A stretch of 64,000 bases of DNA from Fusobacterium mortiferum ATCC 9817 (GCF_000158195.2 NZ_GL987993.1:1-64000), one strand, 5' to 3'; positions 51,172 to 62,451 are shown, numbered from the stretch's first letter. Made by a program: numbers and translations. The notes: generated by a model not told the origin, from the sequence alone.

Positions 51172-51804
51172 ATGGCAGTTTTAAACATATATAACTTGAC
51201 AGGAACTCAAACTGGAACTGTAGAAGTTAAAGATACAGTGTTTGGGATTGAGCCTAATCAAGCAGTACTTCACGAAGTACTAACTGCAGAATTAGCAGCT
51301 GCTAGACAAGGAACTGCAGCTACTAAGACGAGAGCAATGGTTAGAGGAGGAGGAAGAAAACCTTTCAAACAAAAGGGAACTGGTAGAGCAAGACAAGGAA
51401 GTATCAGAGCTCCTCACATGGTTGGAGGAGGAGTAACATTCGGACCTCAACCAAGATCATATGAGAAAAAAGTAAACAAGAAAGTAAGAAACTTAGCACT
51501 AAGATCAGCTTTATCTGCTAAAGTTGCAAACGGAGATGTATTAGTTCTAGATGGAACTATCGAAACTCCAAAAACAAAAACAATAGTTGCTTTAACAAAT
51601 GCTATAAATGCAACTAACAAACAATTATTCGTAGTAAACGATTTAGCAGAGATGAATGATTACAACTTATACTTATCAGTAAGAAACTTAGAGAACGCAG
51701 TTGTATTACAACCAAACGAAATCGGAGTTTACTGGTTATTAAAACAAGAGAAAGTAATCATCACTAAAGAAGCACTAACTACAATAGAGGAGGTGCTTGG
51801 ATAA
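51172..51804 (+). CDS. rplD: 50S ribosomal protein L4
   Basis: L4 of 210 residues. The conserved [20 protein letters not shown] loop lines the exit tunnel. GGAAGGAGG precedes the ATG. In enteric bacteria L4 represses its own operon; the structured RNA before rplC is a possible target here. The stop overlaps the rplW start. Confidence 0.97.
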   Translation: MAVLNIYNLTGTQTGTVEVKDTVFGIEPNQAVLHEVLTAELAAARQGTAATKTRAMVRGGGRKPFKQKGTGRARQGSIRAPHMVGGGVTFGPQPRSYEKKVNKKVRNLALRSALSAKVANGDVLVLDGTIETPKTKTIVALTNAINATNKQLFVVNDLAEMNDYNLYLSVRNLENAVVLQPNEIGVYWLLKQEKVIITKEALTTIEEVLG

Positions 51805-52091
51805 TGACAGCTTATGATATCATCAAAAGACCTGTTATCACTGAGAAAAGTGAAATGTTAAGAAGAGAGTATAACAAATATACTTTCGAAGTAAACACAA
51901 AAGCAAACAAAATTCAAATAAGAAAAGCTGTAGAGGAAATATTTAACGTAAAAGTTGAGTCTGTATCTACTTTAAACTCTAAACCAGTTGTAAAAAGACA
52001 CGGAATGAAACTTTACAAAACTCAAGCTAAAAAGAAGGCTATCGTTAAGTTAGCACAAGGAAGCACAATTACTTACTTCAAAGAAGTGTAA
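51804..52091 (+). CDS. rplW: 50S ribosomal protein L23
   Basis: L23 of 95 residues: YDIIKRPVITEKSEMLRREYNKYTFEVNTKANKIQIRKAVEEIF is the family core. It sits at the tunnel exit and docks trigger factor and SRP. The start overlaps the rplD stop, with AGGAGGTG inside rplD. Confidence 0.97.
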   Translation: MTAYDIIKRPVITEKSEMLRREYNKYTFEVNTKANKIQIRKAVEEIFNVKVESVSTLNSKPVVKRHGMKLYKTQAKKKAIVKLAQGSTITYFKEV

Positions 52092-52160
52092 TTAATATAT
52101 AACGGCTAAAGATATATATAGGTCTAAAGAATAAGGAATTTTTTCGGAGGTTAAGCAAAA

Positions 52161-52991
52161 ATGGCTATTAGAAAAATGAAACCTATTACTAACGGACAAA
52201 GAGGAATGTCTAGATTAGTTAATACGGATTTAGATAATGTAAGACCTGAAAAGTCTTTAACTGTACCTTTAAAATCTGCATATGGTAGAGACAACTATGG
52301 ACATAGAACATGTAGAGATAGACAAAAAGGACACAAAAGACTTTACAGAATTATCGATTTCAAGAGAAATAAATTAGATATACCTGCTAGAGTAGAATCT
52401 ATCGAGTATGATCCAAACAGAACAGCTAATATAGCTCTTTTATTCTACGTAGATGGAGAAAAAAGATATATACTAGCTCCTAAAGGACTAAAAAAAGGTG
52501 ACATGGTTATGGCAGGATCTCAAGCTGAGATTAAACCAGGAAACGCACTTAAAATAAAAGATATGCCAGTAGGGGTTCAAATTCATAATATTGAACTACA
52601 AAGAGGAAAGGGAGGACAATTAGTTAGATCTGCAGGAACTGCAGCAAGACTAGTTGCAAAAGAAGGAACTTACTGTCACGTAGAGTTACCATCTGGAGAA
52701 TTAAGATTAATCCACGGTGAGTGTATGGCTACAATCGGTGAAGTAGGAAACTCAGAACACAGCTTAGTACAAATTGGTAAAGCTGGAAGAAACAGACATA
52801 TGGGTAAAAGACCTCATGTAAGAGGATCTGTAATGAACCCAGTTGATCACCCTCATGGAGGAGGAGAAGGAAAAAATCCTGTAGGTAGAAAAGCTCCATT
52901 AACACCTTGGGGAAAACCTGCTTTAGGTGTTAAAACTAGAGGTAAGAAAACTACAGATAAGTTTATCGTAAGAAGAAGAAACGATAAGTAA
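52161..52991 (+). CDS. rplB: 50S ribosomal protein L2
   Basis: L2 of 276 residues, full length. [16 protein letters not shown] and the C-terminal [14 protein letters not shown] loop with its conserved histidine near the peptidyl-transferase centre are present. CGGAGG precedes the ATG. Confidence 0.98.
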   Translation: MAIRKMKPITNGQRGMSRLVNTDLDNVRPEKSLTVPLKSAYGRDNYGHRTCRDRQKGHKRLYRIIDFKRNKLDIPARVESIEYDPNRTANIALLFYVDGEKRYILAPKGLKKGDMVMAGSQAEIKPGNALKIKDMPVGVQIHNIELQRGKGGQLVRSAGTAARLVAKEGTYCHVELPSGELRLIHGECMATIGEVGNSEHSLVQIGKAGRNRHMGKRPHVRGSVMNPVDHPHGGGEGKNPVGRKAPLTPWGKPALGVKTRGKKTTDKFIVRRRNDK

Positions 52992-53020
52992 TTCTAAATT
53001 CGAGAGGAGGCTAACAAGGA

Positions 53021-53299
53021 ATGGCTAGATCATTAAAAAAAGGACCTTTCTGTGACCACCACTTAATGAAAAAAGTTGAAGATGCAGTAGCTACTGGAAA
53101 CTTAAAAGCAGTTATTAAGACTTGGTCAAGAAGATCAACTATATTCCCTAACTTCATTGGATTAACTTTTGGTGTATATAACGGGAAAAAACACATCCCT
53201 GTTCACGTAACTGAGCAAATGGTTGGGCACAAATTAGGAGAGTTCGCTCCAACTAGAACTTACTACGGACATGGAGTAGACAAGAAAAAGAAAAAATAA
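53021..53299 (+). CDS. rpsS: 30S ribosomal protein S19
   Basis: S19 of 92 residues: [20 protein letters not shown] and [16 protein letters not shown] are diagnostic. GAGAGGAGG upstream. Confidence 0.98.
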   Translation: MARSLKKGPFCDHHLMKKVEDAVATGNLKAVIKTWSRRSTIFPNFIGLTFGVYNGKKHIPVHVTEQMVGHKLGEFAPTRTYYGHGVDKKKKK

Positions 53300-53340
53300 T
53301 TTAAGCATATATTTGAGAAAGTAAAGAGGAGGTTGGACTA

Positions 53341-53673
53341 GTGGAAGCTAGAGCAATTACGAGATACGTAAGAATGTCTCCTAGAAAAGCTAGATTAGTA
53401 GCTGACTTAGTGAGAGGAAAATCAGCACTAGAAGCATTAGATATTCTAGAATTTACAAATAAAAAAGCAGCTAGATTAATAAAGAAGACATTAGCATCAG
53501 CTATTGCTAATGCAACTAACAACTTCAAAATGGACGAAGACAAGTTAGTAGTTTCAACAATTATGATAAATGATGGACCAGCTCTTAAGAGAATAATGCC
53601 TAGAGCTATGGGAAGAGCAGATATAATCAGAAAGCCAACAGCTCACATTGTTGTTGCTGTTTCTGAAAAGTAG
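53341..53673 (+). CDS. rplV: 50S ribosomal protein L22
   Basis: L22 of 110 residues beginning at a GTG after [28 protein letters not shown] and the loop [21 protein letters not shown] that reaches the exit tunnel are visible. Confidence 0.97.
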   Translation: MEARAITRYVRMSPRKARLVADLVRGKSALEALDILEFTNKKAARLIKKTLASAIANATNNFKMDEDKLVVSTIMINDGPALKRIMPRAMGRADIIRKPTAHIVVAVSEK

Positions 53674-53690
53674 TTTAAGGAGGTAAGACT

Positions 53691-54347
53691 GTGGGACAAA
53701 AAGTAGACCCTAGAGGACTAAGACTTGGAATTACAAGATCTTGGGATTCTAACTGGTATGCAGATAAAAAGGAATACGCTAAGTACTTCCATGAAGATGT
53801 AAAAATCAGAGAGTATGTTAAGAAAAACTACTTCCACGCAGGAATAGCAAAAGTAAAAATTGAAAGAACTTCTCCTTCAAATGTAGTAGTTCTTGTTTAC
53901 ACAGCTAAAGCGGGAATAATCATCGGAAGAAAAGGTGCTGAAATAGATAACTTAAGAGTAAATCTTGAGAAATTAACTGGAAAGAAAGTAACTGTAAAAG
54001 TACAAGAAGTTAAAGAGTTTAACAAAGATGCTGTACTTGTAGCAGAAAATATAGCTACTTCAATCGAGAAAAGGGTAGCATACAAAAGAGCTGTAAGCCA
54101 AGCTGTAATGAGAGCTATGAGAGCTGGAGCTAAAGGAATCAAAGTTATGGTTTCAGGAAGACTAAATGGAGCAGAAATTGCCAGAGCTGAGTGGGTAGTT
54201 GAAGGAAAAGTTCCTTTACATACATTAAGAGCTGATATTGATTATGCAACAGCAACAGCTCACACAACTTATGGAGCTCTTGGAATAAAAGTATGGGTTT
54301 TCCATGGTGAAGTTCTTCCAACTAAAAGGGAAGGAGGAGAAGCGTAG
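53691..54347 (+). CDS. rpsC: 30S ribosomal protein S3
   Basis: S3 of 218 residues, starting at a GTG after [30 protein letters not shown] opens the protein, the KH domain holds [14 protein letters not shown], and [15 protein letters not shown]-like sequence marks the C-terminal part. Confidence 0.97.
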   Translation: MGQKVDPRGLRLGITRSWDSNWYADKKEYAKYFHEDVKIREYVKKNYFHAGIAKVKIERTSPSNVVVLVYTAKAGIIIGRKGAEIDNLRVNLEKLTGKKVTVKVQEVKEFNKDAVLVAENIATSIEKRVAYKRAVSQAVMRAMRAGAKGIKVMVSGRLNGAEIARAEWVVEGKVPLHTLRADIDYATATAHTTYGALGIKVWVFHGEVLPTKREGGEA

Positions 54348-54349
54348 TC

Positions 54350-54772
54350 ATGTTAATGCCAAAAAGAACAAAACATAGAAAAATGTTTAGAGGTAGAATG
54401 AAAGGTACAGCTCAAAGAGGAAACACTGTAGCATTCGGAGATTATGGACTACAAGCTCTTGAGCCACACTGGATAACAAATAGACAAATCGAGTCATGCA
54501 GGGTTGCAATCAACAGAACATTCAAAAGAGAAGGAAAAACTTTCATAAGAATATTCCCTGACAAACCAATTACAGCTAGACCAGCTGGAGTGAGAATGGG
54601 TAAAGGTAAAGGAAGTGTTGAAGGTTGGGTAGCAGTAGTACTACCAGGAAGAATAATGTTCGAAGTTTCTGGAGTAACAGAAGAGAAAGCTTTAGCAGCA
54701 TTAAGAAAAGCTTCTATGAAACTTCCTGTAAGATGTAAAATAGTAAAAAGAGAGAATGGTGGTGAAAACTAA
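54350..54772 (+). CDS. rplP: 50S ribosomal protein L16
   Basis: L16 of 140 residues: [19 protein letters not shown] and [30 protein letters not shown]. It begins 2 nt after rpsC, with GGAGGAG in the end of rpsC. The stop overlaps the rpmC start. Confidence 0.97.
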   Translation: MLMPKRTKHRKMFRGRMKGTAQRGNTVAFGDYGLQALEPHWITNRQIESCRVAINRTFKREGKTFIRIFPDKPITARPAGVRMGKGKGSVEGWVAVVLPGRIMFEVSGVTEEKALAALRKASMKLPVRCKIVKRENGGEN

Positions 54773-54954
54773 TGAGAGCTAAGGAAATAAGAGAAATGTC
54801 AACTGAAGACTTAGTTGTTAAGTGTAAAGAGCTTAAGGAAGAGTTATTCAACCTAAAGTTCCAACTTTCATTAGGTCAACTTACTAACACTGCTAAAATC
54901 AGAGAAGTTAGAAGAGAAATTGCTAGAATAAATACAATCTTAAATGAAAGATAA
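54772..54954 (+). CDS. rpmC: 50S ribosomal protein L29
   Basis: L29 of 60 residues, two helices: [31 protein letters not shown] and [14 protein letters not shown]. Starts in the rplP stop codon. Confidence 0.96.
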   Translation: MRAKEIREMSTEDLVVKCKELKEELFNLKFQLSLGQLTNTAKIREVRREIARINTILNER

Positions 54955-55000
54955 TCTCATTCATATATAAATTGATTCTTAGGAAGAGGAGGTTAATGTC

Positions 55001-55252
55001 TTGAGAAACGAAAGAAAAGTAAGAGAAGGAATAGTTGTTTCTGATAAAATGGATAAAACTATCGTTGTTGCAATAGAAACAATGGCTTTACACCCAATCT
55101 ATAAGAAGAGAGTAAAAAGCACTACTAAGTTTAAAGCTCACGATGAAAATAATGTAGCTCAAACTGGAGATAGAGTAAGAATTATGGAAACTAGACCATT
55201 ATCAAGAGATAAAAGATGGAGACTAGTAGAGATTGTTGAGAAAGCTAGATAA
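55001..55252 (+). CDS. rpsQ: 30S ribosomal protein S17
   Basis: S17 of 83 residues from a TTG preceded by [30 protein letters not shown] and [20 protein letters not shown] are the family blocks. Confidence 0.96.
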   Translation: MRNERKVREGIVVSDKMDKTIVVAIETMALHPIYKKRVKSTTKFKAHDENNVAQTGDRVRIMETRPLSRDKRWRLVEIVEKAR

Positions 55253-55282
55253 TTCCAATTATTGTGAGAGGAGGATAATTTA

Positions 55283-55651
55283 ATGGTACAACAACAAACT
55301 ATCCTTAACGTTGCTGATAACTCAGGTGCAAAAAAATTAATGATAATCAGAGTACTTGGTGGATCTAAAAAAAGATTCGGAAAAATCGGAGACATCGTTG
55401 TAGCATCTGTTAAAGAAGCGATCCCTGGTGGAAACGTAAAAAAAGGTGACGTAGTTAAGGCTGTAATAGTTAGAACTAAAAAAGAATTAAGAAGAGAAGA
55501 TGGATCATATATAAAATTTGATGATAACGCAGGAGTTATAATCAATAACAACAATGAACCAAAAGCAACAAGAATATTTGGACCAGTTGCAAGAGAGTTA
55601 AGAGCTAAAAACTTTATGAAGATTTTATCTCTAGCTCCAGAAGTAATCTAA
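55283..55651 (+). CDS. rplN: 50S ribosomal protein L14
   Basis: L14 of 122 residues: [27 protein letters not shown] and [30 protein letters not shown] upstream. Confidence 0.98.
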   Translation: MVQQQTILNVADNSGAKKLMIIRVLGGSKKRFGKIGDIVVASVKEAIPGGNVKKGDVVKAVIVRTKKELRREDGSYIKFDDNAGVIINNNNEPKATRIFGPVARELRAKNFMKILSLAPEVI

Positions 55652-55675
55652 TAATCGAGAGAGGAGGCTAATATC

Positions 55676-56017
55676 GTGGCTAAACCTAAAATTAAATTTA
55701 TACCAGAAACTTTACACGTAAAAACTGGAGATATGGTTTATGTAATATCTGGTAAAGATAAAGGTAAAACAGGTAAAGTTGTAAAAGTATTCCCTAAAAA
55801 AGGAAAAGTTGTAGTTGAAGGAATAAATATAGTAACTAAACATATGAAGCCAACTCCAATAAACCCACAAGGTGGAGTTGTTAGCAAACCAGCTGCTATA
55901 TTCTCATCTAAAGTAATGTTATTTGATGAGAAAGCTGGAAAACCAACAAGAGTTGGATACAAGTTTGTAGATGGTAAGAAAGTAAGATACTCTAAAGTAT
56001 CAGGAGAAGTTCTATAA
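55676..56017 (+). CDS. rplX: 50S ribosomal protein L24
   Basis: L24 of 113 residues from a GTG. The KOW motif reads [48 protein letters not shown] follows. GAGAGGAGG upstream. Confidence 0.97.
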   Translation: MAKPKIKFIPETLHVKTGDMVYVISGKDKGKTGKVVKVFPKKGKVVVEGINIVTKHMKPTPINPQGGVVSKPAAIFSSKVMLFDEKAGKPTRVGYKFVDGKKVRYSKVSGEVL

Positions 56018-56035
56018 GAAGGGAGGAAAACGTAA

Positions 56036-56587
56036 GTGTCTAAATACGTTTCTAGATATCATAAATTATATAACGACGTTATATCTCCAGCTTTAATGAA
56101 AGACTTAGGAATAAATAACGTTATGGAATGTCCAAAACTAGAAAAGATAATAGTAAATATGGGAGTTGGAGAAGCTACTCAAAACTCTAAATTAATAGAT
56201 GCTGCTATGGGTGATTTAACTATCATTACTGGACAAAAACCAATAGTAAGAAAAGCTAAAAAATCTGAAGCAGGATTCAAATTAAGAGAAGGAATGCCAA
56301 TCGGAGCAAAAGTTACTTTAAGAAAAGAAAGAATGTACGATTTTCTAGATAGATTAGTGAATGTAGTTCTTCCAAGAGTAAGAGACTTCGAAGGAGTTTC
56401 AGCTAACTCATTCGACGGAAGAGGAAACTACTCTTTAGGATTAAGAGATCAATTAGTATTCCCTGAAATCGAATTTGATAAAGTTGAAAAACTTTTAGGA
56501 ATGTCTATCACTATCGTTTCTTCTGCTAAAAATGATGAAGAAGGAAGAGCTTTACTTAAGGCGTTTGGAATGCCTTTCAAAAAGTAA
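56036..56587 (+). CDS. rplE: 50S ribosomal protein L5
   Basis: L5 of 183 residues from a GTG after [28 protein letters not shown] and [25 protein letters not shown] are conserved; it binds 5S rRNA. Confidence 0.98.
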   Translation: MSKYVSRYHKLYNDVISPALMKDLGINNVMECPKLEKIIVNMGVGEATQNSKLIDAAMGDLTIITGQKPIVRKAKKSEAGFKLREGMPIGAKVTLRKERMYDFLDRLVNVVLPRVRDFEGVSANSFDGRGNYSLGLRDQLVFPEIEFDKVEKLLGMSITIVSSAKNDEEGRALLKAFGMPFKK

Positions 56588-56609
56588 TAGTGAGGAGGGT
56601 AAAGAATAA

Positions 56610-56897
56610 ATGGCAAAGAAGTCAATGATCGCTAGAGATGTTAAAAGAGCTGAACTATGCGAGAAATATGCTGAAAAAAGAGCTGAACTAAAGAAGAGAG
56701 TTGCTGAAGGAGATATGGAAGCAATGTTCGAATTAAACAAACTTCCAAAAGACTCTTCTGTAGTTAGAAAAAGAAATAGATGTCAGTTAGACGGAAGACC
56801 AAGAGGATTCATGAGAGAATTTGGAATTTCGAGAGTAAAATTCAGACAGCTTGCAGGAGCTGGAGTAATACCAGGAGTTAAAAAATCATCTTGGTAA
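56610..56897 (+). CDS. rpsN: 30S ribosomal protein S14 (zinc-free long form)
   Basis: S14 of 95 residues. [28 protein letters not shown] and [21 protein letters not shown] match the long form; the CxxC pairs of the 61-residue zinc form are absent. GAGGAGGG upstream. Confidence 0.96.
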   Translation: MAKKSMIARDVKRAELCEKYAEKRAELKKRVAEGDMEAMFELNKLPKDSSVVRKRNRCQLDGRPRGFMREFGISRVKFRQLAGAGVIPGVKKSSW

Positions 56898-56923
56898 TAT
56901 TATAGGAAGGAGGATTTTCGTAG

Positions 56924-57319
56924 ATGTATTTAACAGATCCAATTGCTGATATGTTAACAAGAATCAGAAATGCAAATGCAGTAATGCACGAGAAAGTAGA
57001 TGTACCTCATTCAAATTTAAAAGATAGATTAGCAGAAATCCTAAAAGAAGAAGGATATATCGCTAACTATAAAGTTGTGACTGATGGGAACAAGAAAAAT
57101 ATAAGAGTTTACTTAAAATATGATGGTAAAGAGAGAGTTATCAAAGGAATCAAAAGAATCTCTAAACCTGGAAGAAGAGTATATTCTTCAGTAGAGGATA
57201 TGCCAAGAGTATTATCAGGATTAGGAATTGCTATCGTATCTACTTCTAAGGGAATTGTTACTGACAGAGTAGCTAGAAGAGAAAACGTAGGTGGAGAAAT
57301 TCTTGCATTTGTTTGGTAA
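56924..57319 (+). CDS. rpsH: 30S ribosomal protein S8
   Basis: S8 of 131 residues: [29 protein letters not shown] and the C-terminal [32 protein letters not shown] upstream. In enteric bacteria S8 represses the spc operon at rplE. Confidence 0.98.
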   Translation: MYLTDPIADMLTRIRNANAVMHEKVDVPHSNLKDRLAEILKEEGYIANYKVVTDGNKKNIRVYLKYDGKERVIKGIKRISKPGRRVYSSVEDMPRVLSGLGIAIVSTSKGIVTDRVARRENVGGEILAFVW

Positions 57320-57344
57320 TAAATAACTTAGGAGGTGTTAGTAA

Positions 57345-57902
57345 ATGTCAAGAGTAGGTAAAAAACCTATAATAGTGCCTTCTGGAGTTGAAGTAACAAT
57401 AAACGGAAACGTAGTTACTGTAAAAGGACCAAAAGGTACTCTAACAAAAGAATTTAATTCAGAATTAACAATAAAAGAAGTTAAAGGTGAAGCTCATCAC
57501 CACGCTGTAAATGAAATCGTTGTTGAAAGACCTAACGATTTACCAGCAGTAAGAGCTATACATGGAACTACAAGAGCTCTAATCAACAACATGATTTTAG
57601 GAGTTTCTCAAGGATTTAGAAAAACTCTTAATCTAGTTGGAGTTGGATACAGAGCAGCTGCAAAAGGAAAAGGACTAGAATTAGCATTAGGATACTCTCA
57701 TCCAGTAATCATTGATGAAGTACCTGGAATTACATTCACAGTTGAGAAAAACACAACTATCCACATCGACGGTATCGAAAAAGATGTAGTAGGACAAGTT
57801 GCTGCTGATATAAGAGCTAAAAGAGCTCCTGAGCCATATAAAGGAAAAGGAGTTAAGTATTCTGACGAAGTTGTTAGAAGAAAAGAAGGTAAAAAATCGT
57901 AA
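57345..57902 (+). CDS. rplF: 50S ribosomal protein L6
   Basis: L6 of 185 residues: [31 protein letters not shown] and the C-terminal [37 protein letters not shown] upstream. Confidence 0.98.
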   Translation: MSRVGKKPIIVPSGVEVTINGNVVTVKGPKGTLTKEFNSELTIKEVKGEAHHHAVNEIVVERPNDLPAVRAIHGTTRALINNMILGVSQGFRKTLNLVGVGYRAAAKGKGLELALGYSHPVIIDEVPGITFTVEKNTTIHIDGIEKDVVGQVAADIRAKRAPEPYKGKGVKYSDEVVRRKEGKKS

Positions 57903-57931
57903 GGTAGCTTAACTAAAAGGAGGTAAGACAG

Positions 57932-58300
57932 TTGTTTAAGAAGGTAGATAGACAAGCTGTAAGAACAAGAAAGCATTTATCAATCAGAAATAAAATTTCT
58001 GGTACAGCTGATAGACCAAGACTTTCTGTATATAGATCAAACAACAATATCTTTGCTCAATTAATAGATGATGTTAATGGAGTAACTCTAGTTTCTGCAT
58101 CAACTATTGATAAAGCGTTAAAAGCAAATATTGCAAATGGTGGAAATGTAGAGGCTGCTAAGACTGTAGGAAAAGCACTAGCAGAAAGAGCAGCAGCTAA
58201 AGGAATAACAAATATCGTATTCGACAGATCAGGATACAAGTACACAGGAAGAGTAGCAGCTCTTGCTGAGGCAGCTAGAGAAGCTGGATTAAGCTTCTAA
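57932..58300 (+). CDS. rplR: 50S ribosomal protein L18
   Basis: L18 of 122 residues from a TTG after [29 protein letters not shown] and [24 protein letters not shown] are typical; it binds 5S rRNA with L5. Confidence 0.97.
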   Translation: MFKKVDRQAVRTRKHLSIRNKISGTADRPRLSVYRSNNNIFAQLIDDVNGVTLVSASTIDKALKANIANGGNVEAAKTVGKALAERAAAKGITNIVFDRSGYKYTGRVAALAEAAREAGLSF

Positions 58301-58324
58301 TTCTATTAGAGAGGAGGATTTCAC

Positions 58325-58828
58325 TTGTCTAAGTTAGCAAATAGAGAAGAAAAACAATATCAAGAAAAATTATTAAAGATATCAAGAGTTTCTAAGACAA
58401 CTAAAGGAGGAAGAACAATATCTTTCTCAGTTTTAGCAGCTGTTGGTGATGGAGAAGGAAAAGTTGGATTAGGATTAGGAAAAGCTAATGGTGTACCTGA
58501 TGCTATAAGAAAAGCACTTTCTTCTGCAAAGAAAAATTTAGTAGATGTTTCTCTAAAAGGGTCTACTATTCCTCATGAAACTGAAGGAAAATGGGGAGCA
58601 ACAACTTTATGGATGGCACCAGCTTACGAAGGAACTGGAGTTATCGCTGGATCTGCAACAAGAGAGATATTAGAGCTTGTTGGAGTACATGACATTTTAA
58701 CTAAAATTAAAGGTTCTAGAAACAAACACAACGTTGCTAGAGCTACAATAGAAGCTTTAAAATCACTTAGAACAGCTGAGCAAATCGCTGCTTTAAGAGG
58801 TAAAGAAGTAAAAGATATCTTAAGCTAG
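58325..58828 (+). CDS. rpsE: 30S ribosomal protein S5
   Basis: S5 of 167 residues from a TTG after AGAGGAGG. RVSKTTKGGRTISFSVLAAVGDGEGKVGLGLGKA is the dsRBD-like part and GSRNKHNVARATIEAL follows. Confidence 0.98.
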   Translation: MSKLANREEKQYQEKLLKISRVSKTTKGGRTISFSVLAAVGDGEGKVGLGLGKANGVPDAIRKALSSAKKNLVDVSLKGSTIPHETEGKWGATTLWMAPAYEGTGVIAGSATREILELVGVHDILTKIKGSRNKHNVARATIEALKSLRTAEQIAALRGKEVKDILS

Positions 58829-58840
58829 GAGGGAATTTAG

Positions 58841-59026
58841 ATGGTAAAGCTTAGAATAGAGCTTGTAAAAAGCATAATCGGAAGAAAGCCTAACCACATA
58901 GCAACTGTAAAGTCGCTAGGGCTTAAGAAGATGAATGATGTTGTGGAGCATGTAGAAACTCCTGAGTTAAAAGGAAAGCTAGCTCAAGTTTCTTACTTAC
59001 TTAAAGTAGAGGAGGTGCAAGCTTAA
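58841..59026 (+). CDS. rpmD: 50S ribosomal protein L30
   Basis: L30 of 61 residues: [50 protein letters not shown] upstream; ends just before rplO. Confidence 0.97.
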   Translation: MVKLRIELVKSIIGRKPNHIATVKSLGLKKMNDVVEHVETPELKGKLAQVSYLLKVEEVQA

Positions 59027-59027
59027 T

Positions 59028-59507
59028 ATGAAATTAAACGAATTAATGCCTTCTGTACCAAGAAAAGCTAGAAAAAGAGTTGGAAGAGGAGAATCTTCTG
59101 GATTAGGAAAAACATCTGGAAAAGGAAGCAATGGACAAAAGTCTAGAGCTGGTGGAGGAGTAAAACCTTACTTCGAAGGTGGACAAATGCCTATCTATAG
59201 AAGAGTTCCAAAAAGAGGTTTCTCTAACGCATTATTCAAGAAAGAGTATGCTATAGTTACATTAGATCTTTTAAATAGATTTGAAGATGGAGCTGAAGTT
59301 ACTCCTGAAATCTTATTCGAAACTGGATTAGTTAGAAAAATGATGGACGGAATCAAAGTTTTAGGAAATGGAACTTTAGATAAAAAATTAACTGTAAAAG
59401 CTCACAAAGTTTCTGCATCTGCTAAAGCAGCTATTGAAGCTAAAGGTGGAGTAGTAGAAATCATAGAAGTTAAAACATTTGCTGATGTTGCTAAGAACAA
59501 CAAGTAG
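59028..59507 (+). CDS. rplO: 50S ribosomal protein L15
   Basis: L15 of 159 residues: [31 protein letters not shown] and [20 protein letters not shown]. It begins one base after the rpmD stop, with AGAGGAGGTG inside rpmD. Confidence 0.97.
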   Translation: MKLNELMPSVPRKARKRVGRGESSGLGKTSGKGSNGQKSRAGGGVKPYFEGGQMPIYRRVPKRGFSNALFKKEYAIVTLDLLNRFEDGAEVTPEILFETGLVRKMMDGIKVLGNGTLDKKLTVKAHKVSASAKAAIEAKGGVVEIIEVKTFADVAKNNK

Positions 59508-59546
59508 TTTTTAACTTGCTAGGACTAGAAGCGAGGTGAAGTTGTT

Positions 59547-60827
59547 TTGACTTTAATGGAAAAATTTAATATGAAATTGAGTAGCATTATGCAGATTCCT
59601 GAGTTAAGAGAGAGAATCGTCTTCACCTTGTTAATGTTTTTAGTTGCTAGAGTAGGAACTTACATTCCTGCTCCAGGGGTAGATGTAGATAGACTCGCAA
59701 CTATGACAGCACAAAGTGATATATTGGGTTATATCAATATGTTTTCTGGAGGAGCTTTCAAGAGAGTATCTATATTTGCTCTTGGGATAGTTCCTTACAT
59801 TAACTCATCAATTGTATTCAGCTTATTAGCTGTAATAATCCCTAAAATTGAAGAAATTCAAAAAGAGGGTGAGTCTGGAAGAAATAAAATTACTCAATGG
59901 ACAAGATATTTAACTATTGGAATAGCAATAATACAAGCTTTTGGAGTATGTATGTGGTTACAATCAGTTGGACTAGTTACAACTCCAGGAACTATGTTTT
60001 TCCTAACTACAATCGTAACATTAACTGCTGGTACAGTATTTTTAATGTGGATTGGAGAGCAAATCTCTATTAAAGGGATAGGAAATGGAGTTTCACTTCT
60101 AATCTTCTTGAACGTAATATCTGGAGGACCTTCAAATGTTGTTCAGACTATTCAAAGTATGAGAGGAAGTAAATTCTTAATACCAGTATTACTATTAATA
60201 GCTTTAGCTGGAATATTAGTAGTAGCTGGAATTGTTATTTTCCAATTGGGACAAAGAAAAATACCTATTCACTATGTAGGAAAAGGATTTAATGGAAGAG
60301 GAGGTATGGGTCAAAACTCATATATTCCTTTAAAGTTAAATAGTGCTGGAGTAATGCCAGTTATCTTTGCATCAGTAGTAATGATGATTCCATCAGCTAT
60401 TGTTAATGCAATTCCATCTGAATATACAATTAAAACTACATTAGCAATGGTATTTAGTCAAAGTCACCCAGTATATATGATAATATATGCTGTAGTAATC
60501 ATATTTTTCTCTTTCTTCTATACTGCTATAGTATTTGATCCTGAAAAAGTGGCAGATAACTTAAAGCAAGGTGGAGGAACAATCCCAGGAATAAGACCTG
60601 GAACTGAAACAGTTGAGTATTTAGAAGGTGTCGTAACAAGAATTACTTGGGGTGGTGCTTTCTTCTTAGCAGCTATATCAATATTACCATATGCAATATT
60701 TACTTCTTTTGGTCTTCCAGTTTTCTTTGGGGGAACAGGGATAATTATTGTTGTTGGAGTTGCTATTGATACAGTTCAACAGATAAATGCTCATCTAGTA
60801 ATGAGAGAATATAAAGGATTTATATAG
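59547..60827 (+). CDS. secY: preprotein translocase subunit SecY
   Basis: Channel-forming SecY of 426 residues with about ten membrane helices. RERIVFTLLMFLVARVGTYIPAPGVD opens the first, GIVPYINSSIVFSLL marks helix 2, and IPGIRPGTETVEYLEGVVTRIT is the conserved cytoplasmic loop. TTG start 59547 with GAGGTG 8-10 nt upstream; an ATG at 59556 is too far from it. Its terminator separates it from adk. Confidence 0.97.
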   Translation: MTLMEKFNMKLSSIMQIPELRERIVFTLLMFLVARVGTYIPAPGVDVDRLATMTAQSDILGYINMFSGGAFKRVSIFALGIVPYINSSIVFSLLAVIIPKIEEIQKEGESGRNKITQWTRYLTIGIAIIQAFGVCMWLQSVGLVTTPGTMFFLTTIVTLTAGTVFLMWIGEQISIKGIGNGVSLLIFLNVISGGPSNVVQTIQSMRGSKFLIPVLLLIALAGILVVAGIVIFQLGQRKIPIHYVGKGFNGRGGMGQNSYIPLKLNSAGVMPVIFASVVMMIPSAIVNAIPSEYTIKTTLAMVFSQSHPVYMIIYAVVIIFFSFFYTAIVFDPEKVADNLKQGGGTIPGIRPGTETVEYLEGVVTRITWGGAFFLAAISILPYAIFTSFGLPVFFGGTGIIIVVGVAIDTVQQINAHLVMREYKGFI

Positions 60828-60836
60828 AGCTTTATA

Positions 60837-60870
60837 TAAAAGACATAACTTTTTAGTTGTGTCTTTTTAT
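60837..60870 (+). terminator. terminator after secY
   Basis: AAAAGACATAACT pairs with AGTTGTGTCTTTT (one G-U) around TTTT, followed by a T-rich tail. It closes the S10-spc transcript. Confidence 0.85.
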
Positions 60871-60908
60871 TTTGTATTGAAATTTTATTTTTAAGTTGAA
60901 GATAATAG

Positions 60909-60937
60909 CTGCAATTTTTTAGAAAGTGTAGTATAAT
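60909..60937 (+). promoter_or_regulatory. promoter of adk-map
   Basis: A perfect TATAAT with CTGCAA 17 bp upstream as a weak -35; 41 bp to the adk start. Confidence 0.5.
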
Positions 60938-60977
60938 AAATAAGTAATACAAAATAATTTAAGGAGATGATAACATA

Positions 60978-61619
60978 ATGAATATCATGTTATTTGGTGC
61001 ACCAGGTGCAGGAAAAGGAACTCAGGCTAAGTTCTTAATAGAAAAATATGGAATACCTCAAATATCAACTGGAGATATTCTAAGAGCAGCTATAAAAGAG
61101 GGAACTGCTATGGGATTAGAAGCTAAAAAATTTATGGATGAAGGGAAATTAGTTCCAGATTCTACAATCATTGGAATAATCAAAGATAGATTATCACAAG
61201 AGGATTGTAAAAAAGGATTTATCCTAGATGGATTCCCTAGAACTTTAGCTCAAGCAGAAGCACTAGAAGTATTAATGAAAGATATGGGAATAGCTTTAGA
61301 TAAAGTTATATCATTAAATGTTCCAGATGAACTAATAGTAGGAAGAGTTACAGGAAGAAAAGTATGTCCAGTATGTGGAGCATCTTTCCATGTAGAATTT
61401 AATCCACCAAAAGTAGAAGGAAAATGTGATTACTGTGGAGCAGAATTAATTACTAGAAAGGATGATAATGCTGAAACAGTAACTAAGAGATTAGGAGAAT
61501 ATCACTCTCAAACAGCTCCTTTATTTGATTTCTATAAATCAAGAAACTTATTAGTAGACATCGATGGAACAAAAGAAGTAGATGCTATAACTCAAGAGAT
61601 TTTTGCTATTCTTGGATAA
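60978..61619 (+). CDS. adk: adenylate kinase
   Basis: Long-type adenylate kinase of 213 residues. P-loop GAPGAGKGT at 7-15, STGDILRAA, LDGFPRTLAQAEAL and the lid domain with Cys130, Cys133, Cys150 and Cys153, a structural zinc site common in Gram-positive-like enzymes. AAGGAG precedes the ATG. It interconverts ATP + AMP and 2 ADP. It heads a two-gene unit with map. Confidence 0.98.
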   Translation: MNIMLFGAPGAGKGTQAKFLIEKYGIPQISTGDILRAAIKEGTAMGLEAKKFMDEGKLVPDSTIIGIIKDRLSQEDCKKGFILDGFPRTLAQAEALEVLMKDMGIALDKVISLNVPDELIVGRVTGRKVCPVCGASFHVEFNPPKVEGKCDYCGAELITRKDDNAETVTKRLGEYHSQTAPLFDFYKSRNLLVDIDGTKEVDAITQEIFAILG

Positions 61620-61643
61620 TTTTAAATTAGAAAGGAATTTTAA

Positions 61644-62408
61644 ATGGCAATAATAAAGACTTTAGACCAAATAAATGAGATAAAAAAATCTAATCAAATC
61701 ATTGCAAGATTATATAGAGATATTTTACCTAAGTATATCAAACCAGGAATTTCTACATATGAAATTGATAAGATAGTAGATGACTATATTAGAAGCCAAG
61801 GAGCGATACCAGCGTGTATAGGAGTTCCTGGACCATATGGAGCCTTTCCAGCTGCAACTTGTATATCTGTCAATGAAGAAGTAGTACATGGAGTACCTAA
61901 TGGAAGAATACTTCAAGAGGGAGATATAGTAAGTATAGATACTGTAACAAATTTAAATGGTTATTTTGGAGATTCAGCTATAACTTTCCCAGTTGGAGAG
62001 ATAGACGAAGAATCAAAAAAATTATTAGAAGTTACAGAAAAATCTAGAACTATAGGAATAGAGATGGCAGTAGTTGGAAATAGACTAGGAGATATTGGTC
62101 ATGCTATCCAACAATATGTAGAGAAAAATGGTTTTAGTGTAGTAAGGGATTATGCTGGACATGGAGTGGGACTTTCAATGCACGAAGACCCTATGGTACC
62201 TAACTTTGGAAGAAAAGGAAGAGGATTAAAAATAGAAAATGGAATGGTACTAGCTATAGAACCAATGGTAAATGTCGGAACATATAAACTTAATATGAAA
62301 GATGATGGATGGACAGTTGTAACTAAGGACGGAAAGAGGTCTGCACACTTTGAACATTCTATTGCAATTATTGATGGTAAGGCAGTAATTTTAAGTGAAA
62401 TAGATTAA
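61644..62408 (+). CDS. map: methionine aminopeptidase, type I
   Basis: A 254-residue metalloaminopeptidase removing initiator Met. The His of VNEEVVHGVP, the Asp ligands in SIDTVTNLNGYFGDSA, GHGVGLSMHEDP and IEPMV, and a late FEHS Glu make up the di-metal site. No extended N-terminal zinc domain. AGAAAGGAA upstream. Confidence 0.97.
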   Translation: MAIIKTLDQINEIKKSNQIIARLYRDILPKYIKPGISTYEIDKIVDDYIRSQGAIPACIGVPGPYGAFPAATCISVNEEVVHGVPNGRILQEGDIVSIDTVTNLNGYFGDSAITFPVGEIDEESKKLLEVTEKSRTIGIEMAVVGNRLGDIGHAIQQYVEKNGFSVVRDYAGHGVGLSMHEDPMVPNFGRKGRGLKIENGMVLAIEPMVNVGTYKLNMKDDGWTVVTKDGKRSAHFEHSIAIIDGKAVILSEID

Positions 62409-62451
62409 TGTAAAAATATTAAAAAAGTTTAAGAAAATCAATAATTTTTTA